A stretch of DNA of 5,067 bases, from NCBI GenBank assembly GCA_013154225.1, contig JAADCW010000119.1, positions 1 to 5,067 of the forward strand, given 5' to 3'. Position 1 is the first letter of the stretch, and every line of letters starts with the position of its first letter. Below are positions 4,964-5,067 of the stretch, piece by piece. The DNA is from Chloroflexota bacterium. GTDB taxonomy: Bacteria; Chloroflexota; Anaerolineae; Anaerolineales; DRMV01. The position numbers and the translations under genes are program-made. Under the pieces are notes generated by a model. That model was not told the origin of the DNA, ran no database searches, and was given only the letters and a program-made list of their open reading frames with translations.

Positions 4964-5067
4964 ACACGGAAAACACAGCACGGGTGGACGCGGCCGCGTG
5001 GGAGGCTTTTCTCCAGGCTCATCCCGACGCGCACGTGTTGCAAACCGCGGCCTGGGGCGACCTGAAG
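4948..5067 (+). CDS. FemAB-like aminoacyltransferase, N-terminal fragment
   Basis: Only the first 40 codons are in the window; the frame is open to the edge. FemAB-family proteins use aminoacyl-tRNA to add amino acids to peptidoglycan precursors such as lipid II; related GNAT-fold proteins act on other substrates. The call rests on the typical opening pattern: W-E-A-F-L at 18-22, then H-P-D-A-H-V-L-Q-T at 25-33 and W-G-D-L-K at 36-40, which matches the family's h-L-Q-s-x-x-W-g-x-x-K signature. The proposed GTG start overlaps the DUF554 stop by 16 nt and has a good Shine-Dalgarno. The catalytic domain is outside the window, so substrate and exact subfamily cannot be judged. Confidence 0.72.
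   Translation, partial: MAPSLNTENTARVDAAAWEAFLQAHPDAHVLQTAAWGDLK

Overview
The window reads as ordinary chromosomal DNA from a GC-rich bacterium. The best guess is Chloroflexota, class Anaerolineae. This is inferred from gene content (a divergent PduO-type cobalamin adenosyltransferase, a DUF554 membrane protein, a FemAB-like protein, and a large cytosolic TPR protein). No marker gene proves it. There is no phage, transposon, CRISPR or defence signature.

Layout, left half (minus strand, read right to left): a 784-residue all-TPR protein (1052-3406); a tRNA-Arg with anticodon UCG (948-1020), which has its own extended -10 promoter and a strong intrinsic terminator (907-940); a leader of about 295 bp without a gene (613-906); and a 200-residue membrane protein with three predicted helices and a C-terminal PH-like domain (10-612).

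Layout, right half (plus strand): a divergent intergenic region (3407-3665) holds promoters in both directions, a perfect 7-bp inverted repeat and a degenerate pyrimidine-rich repeat block. A tight three-gene operon follows: cob(I)alamin adenosyltransferase (3666-4220), a DUF554 membrane protein (4223-4963, 2-nt gap), and the first 40 codons of a FemAB-like protein (4948 to the window end, 16-nt overlap).

The promoters share one style: a TGnTAnAAT-like extended -10 with no recognisable -35. For the adenosyltransferase the -10 box sits 7 nt before the ATG and there is no Shine-Dalgarno, so the mRNA is probably leaderless. The other genes have good Shine-Dalgarno sequences.

The adenosyltransferase makes adenosylcobalamin. 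The FemAB-like protein probably adds amino acids to a peptidoglycan precursor. The DUF554 protein has no established role. Nothing in the sequence links these three functions mechanistically. I found no convincing undescribed multi-gene system. The items most worth checking are the leaderless promoter, the shared promoter style, the G-free RNA leader, the repeat block and the DUF554 linkage.
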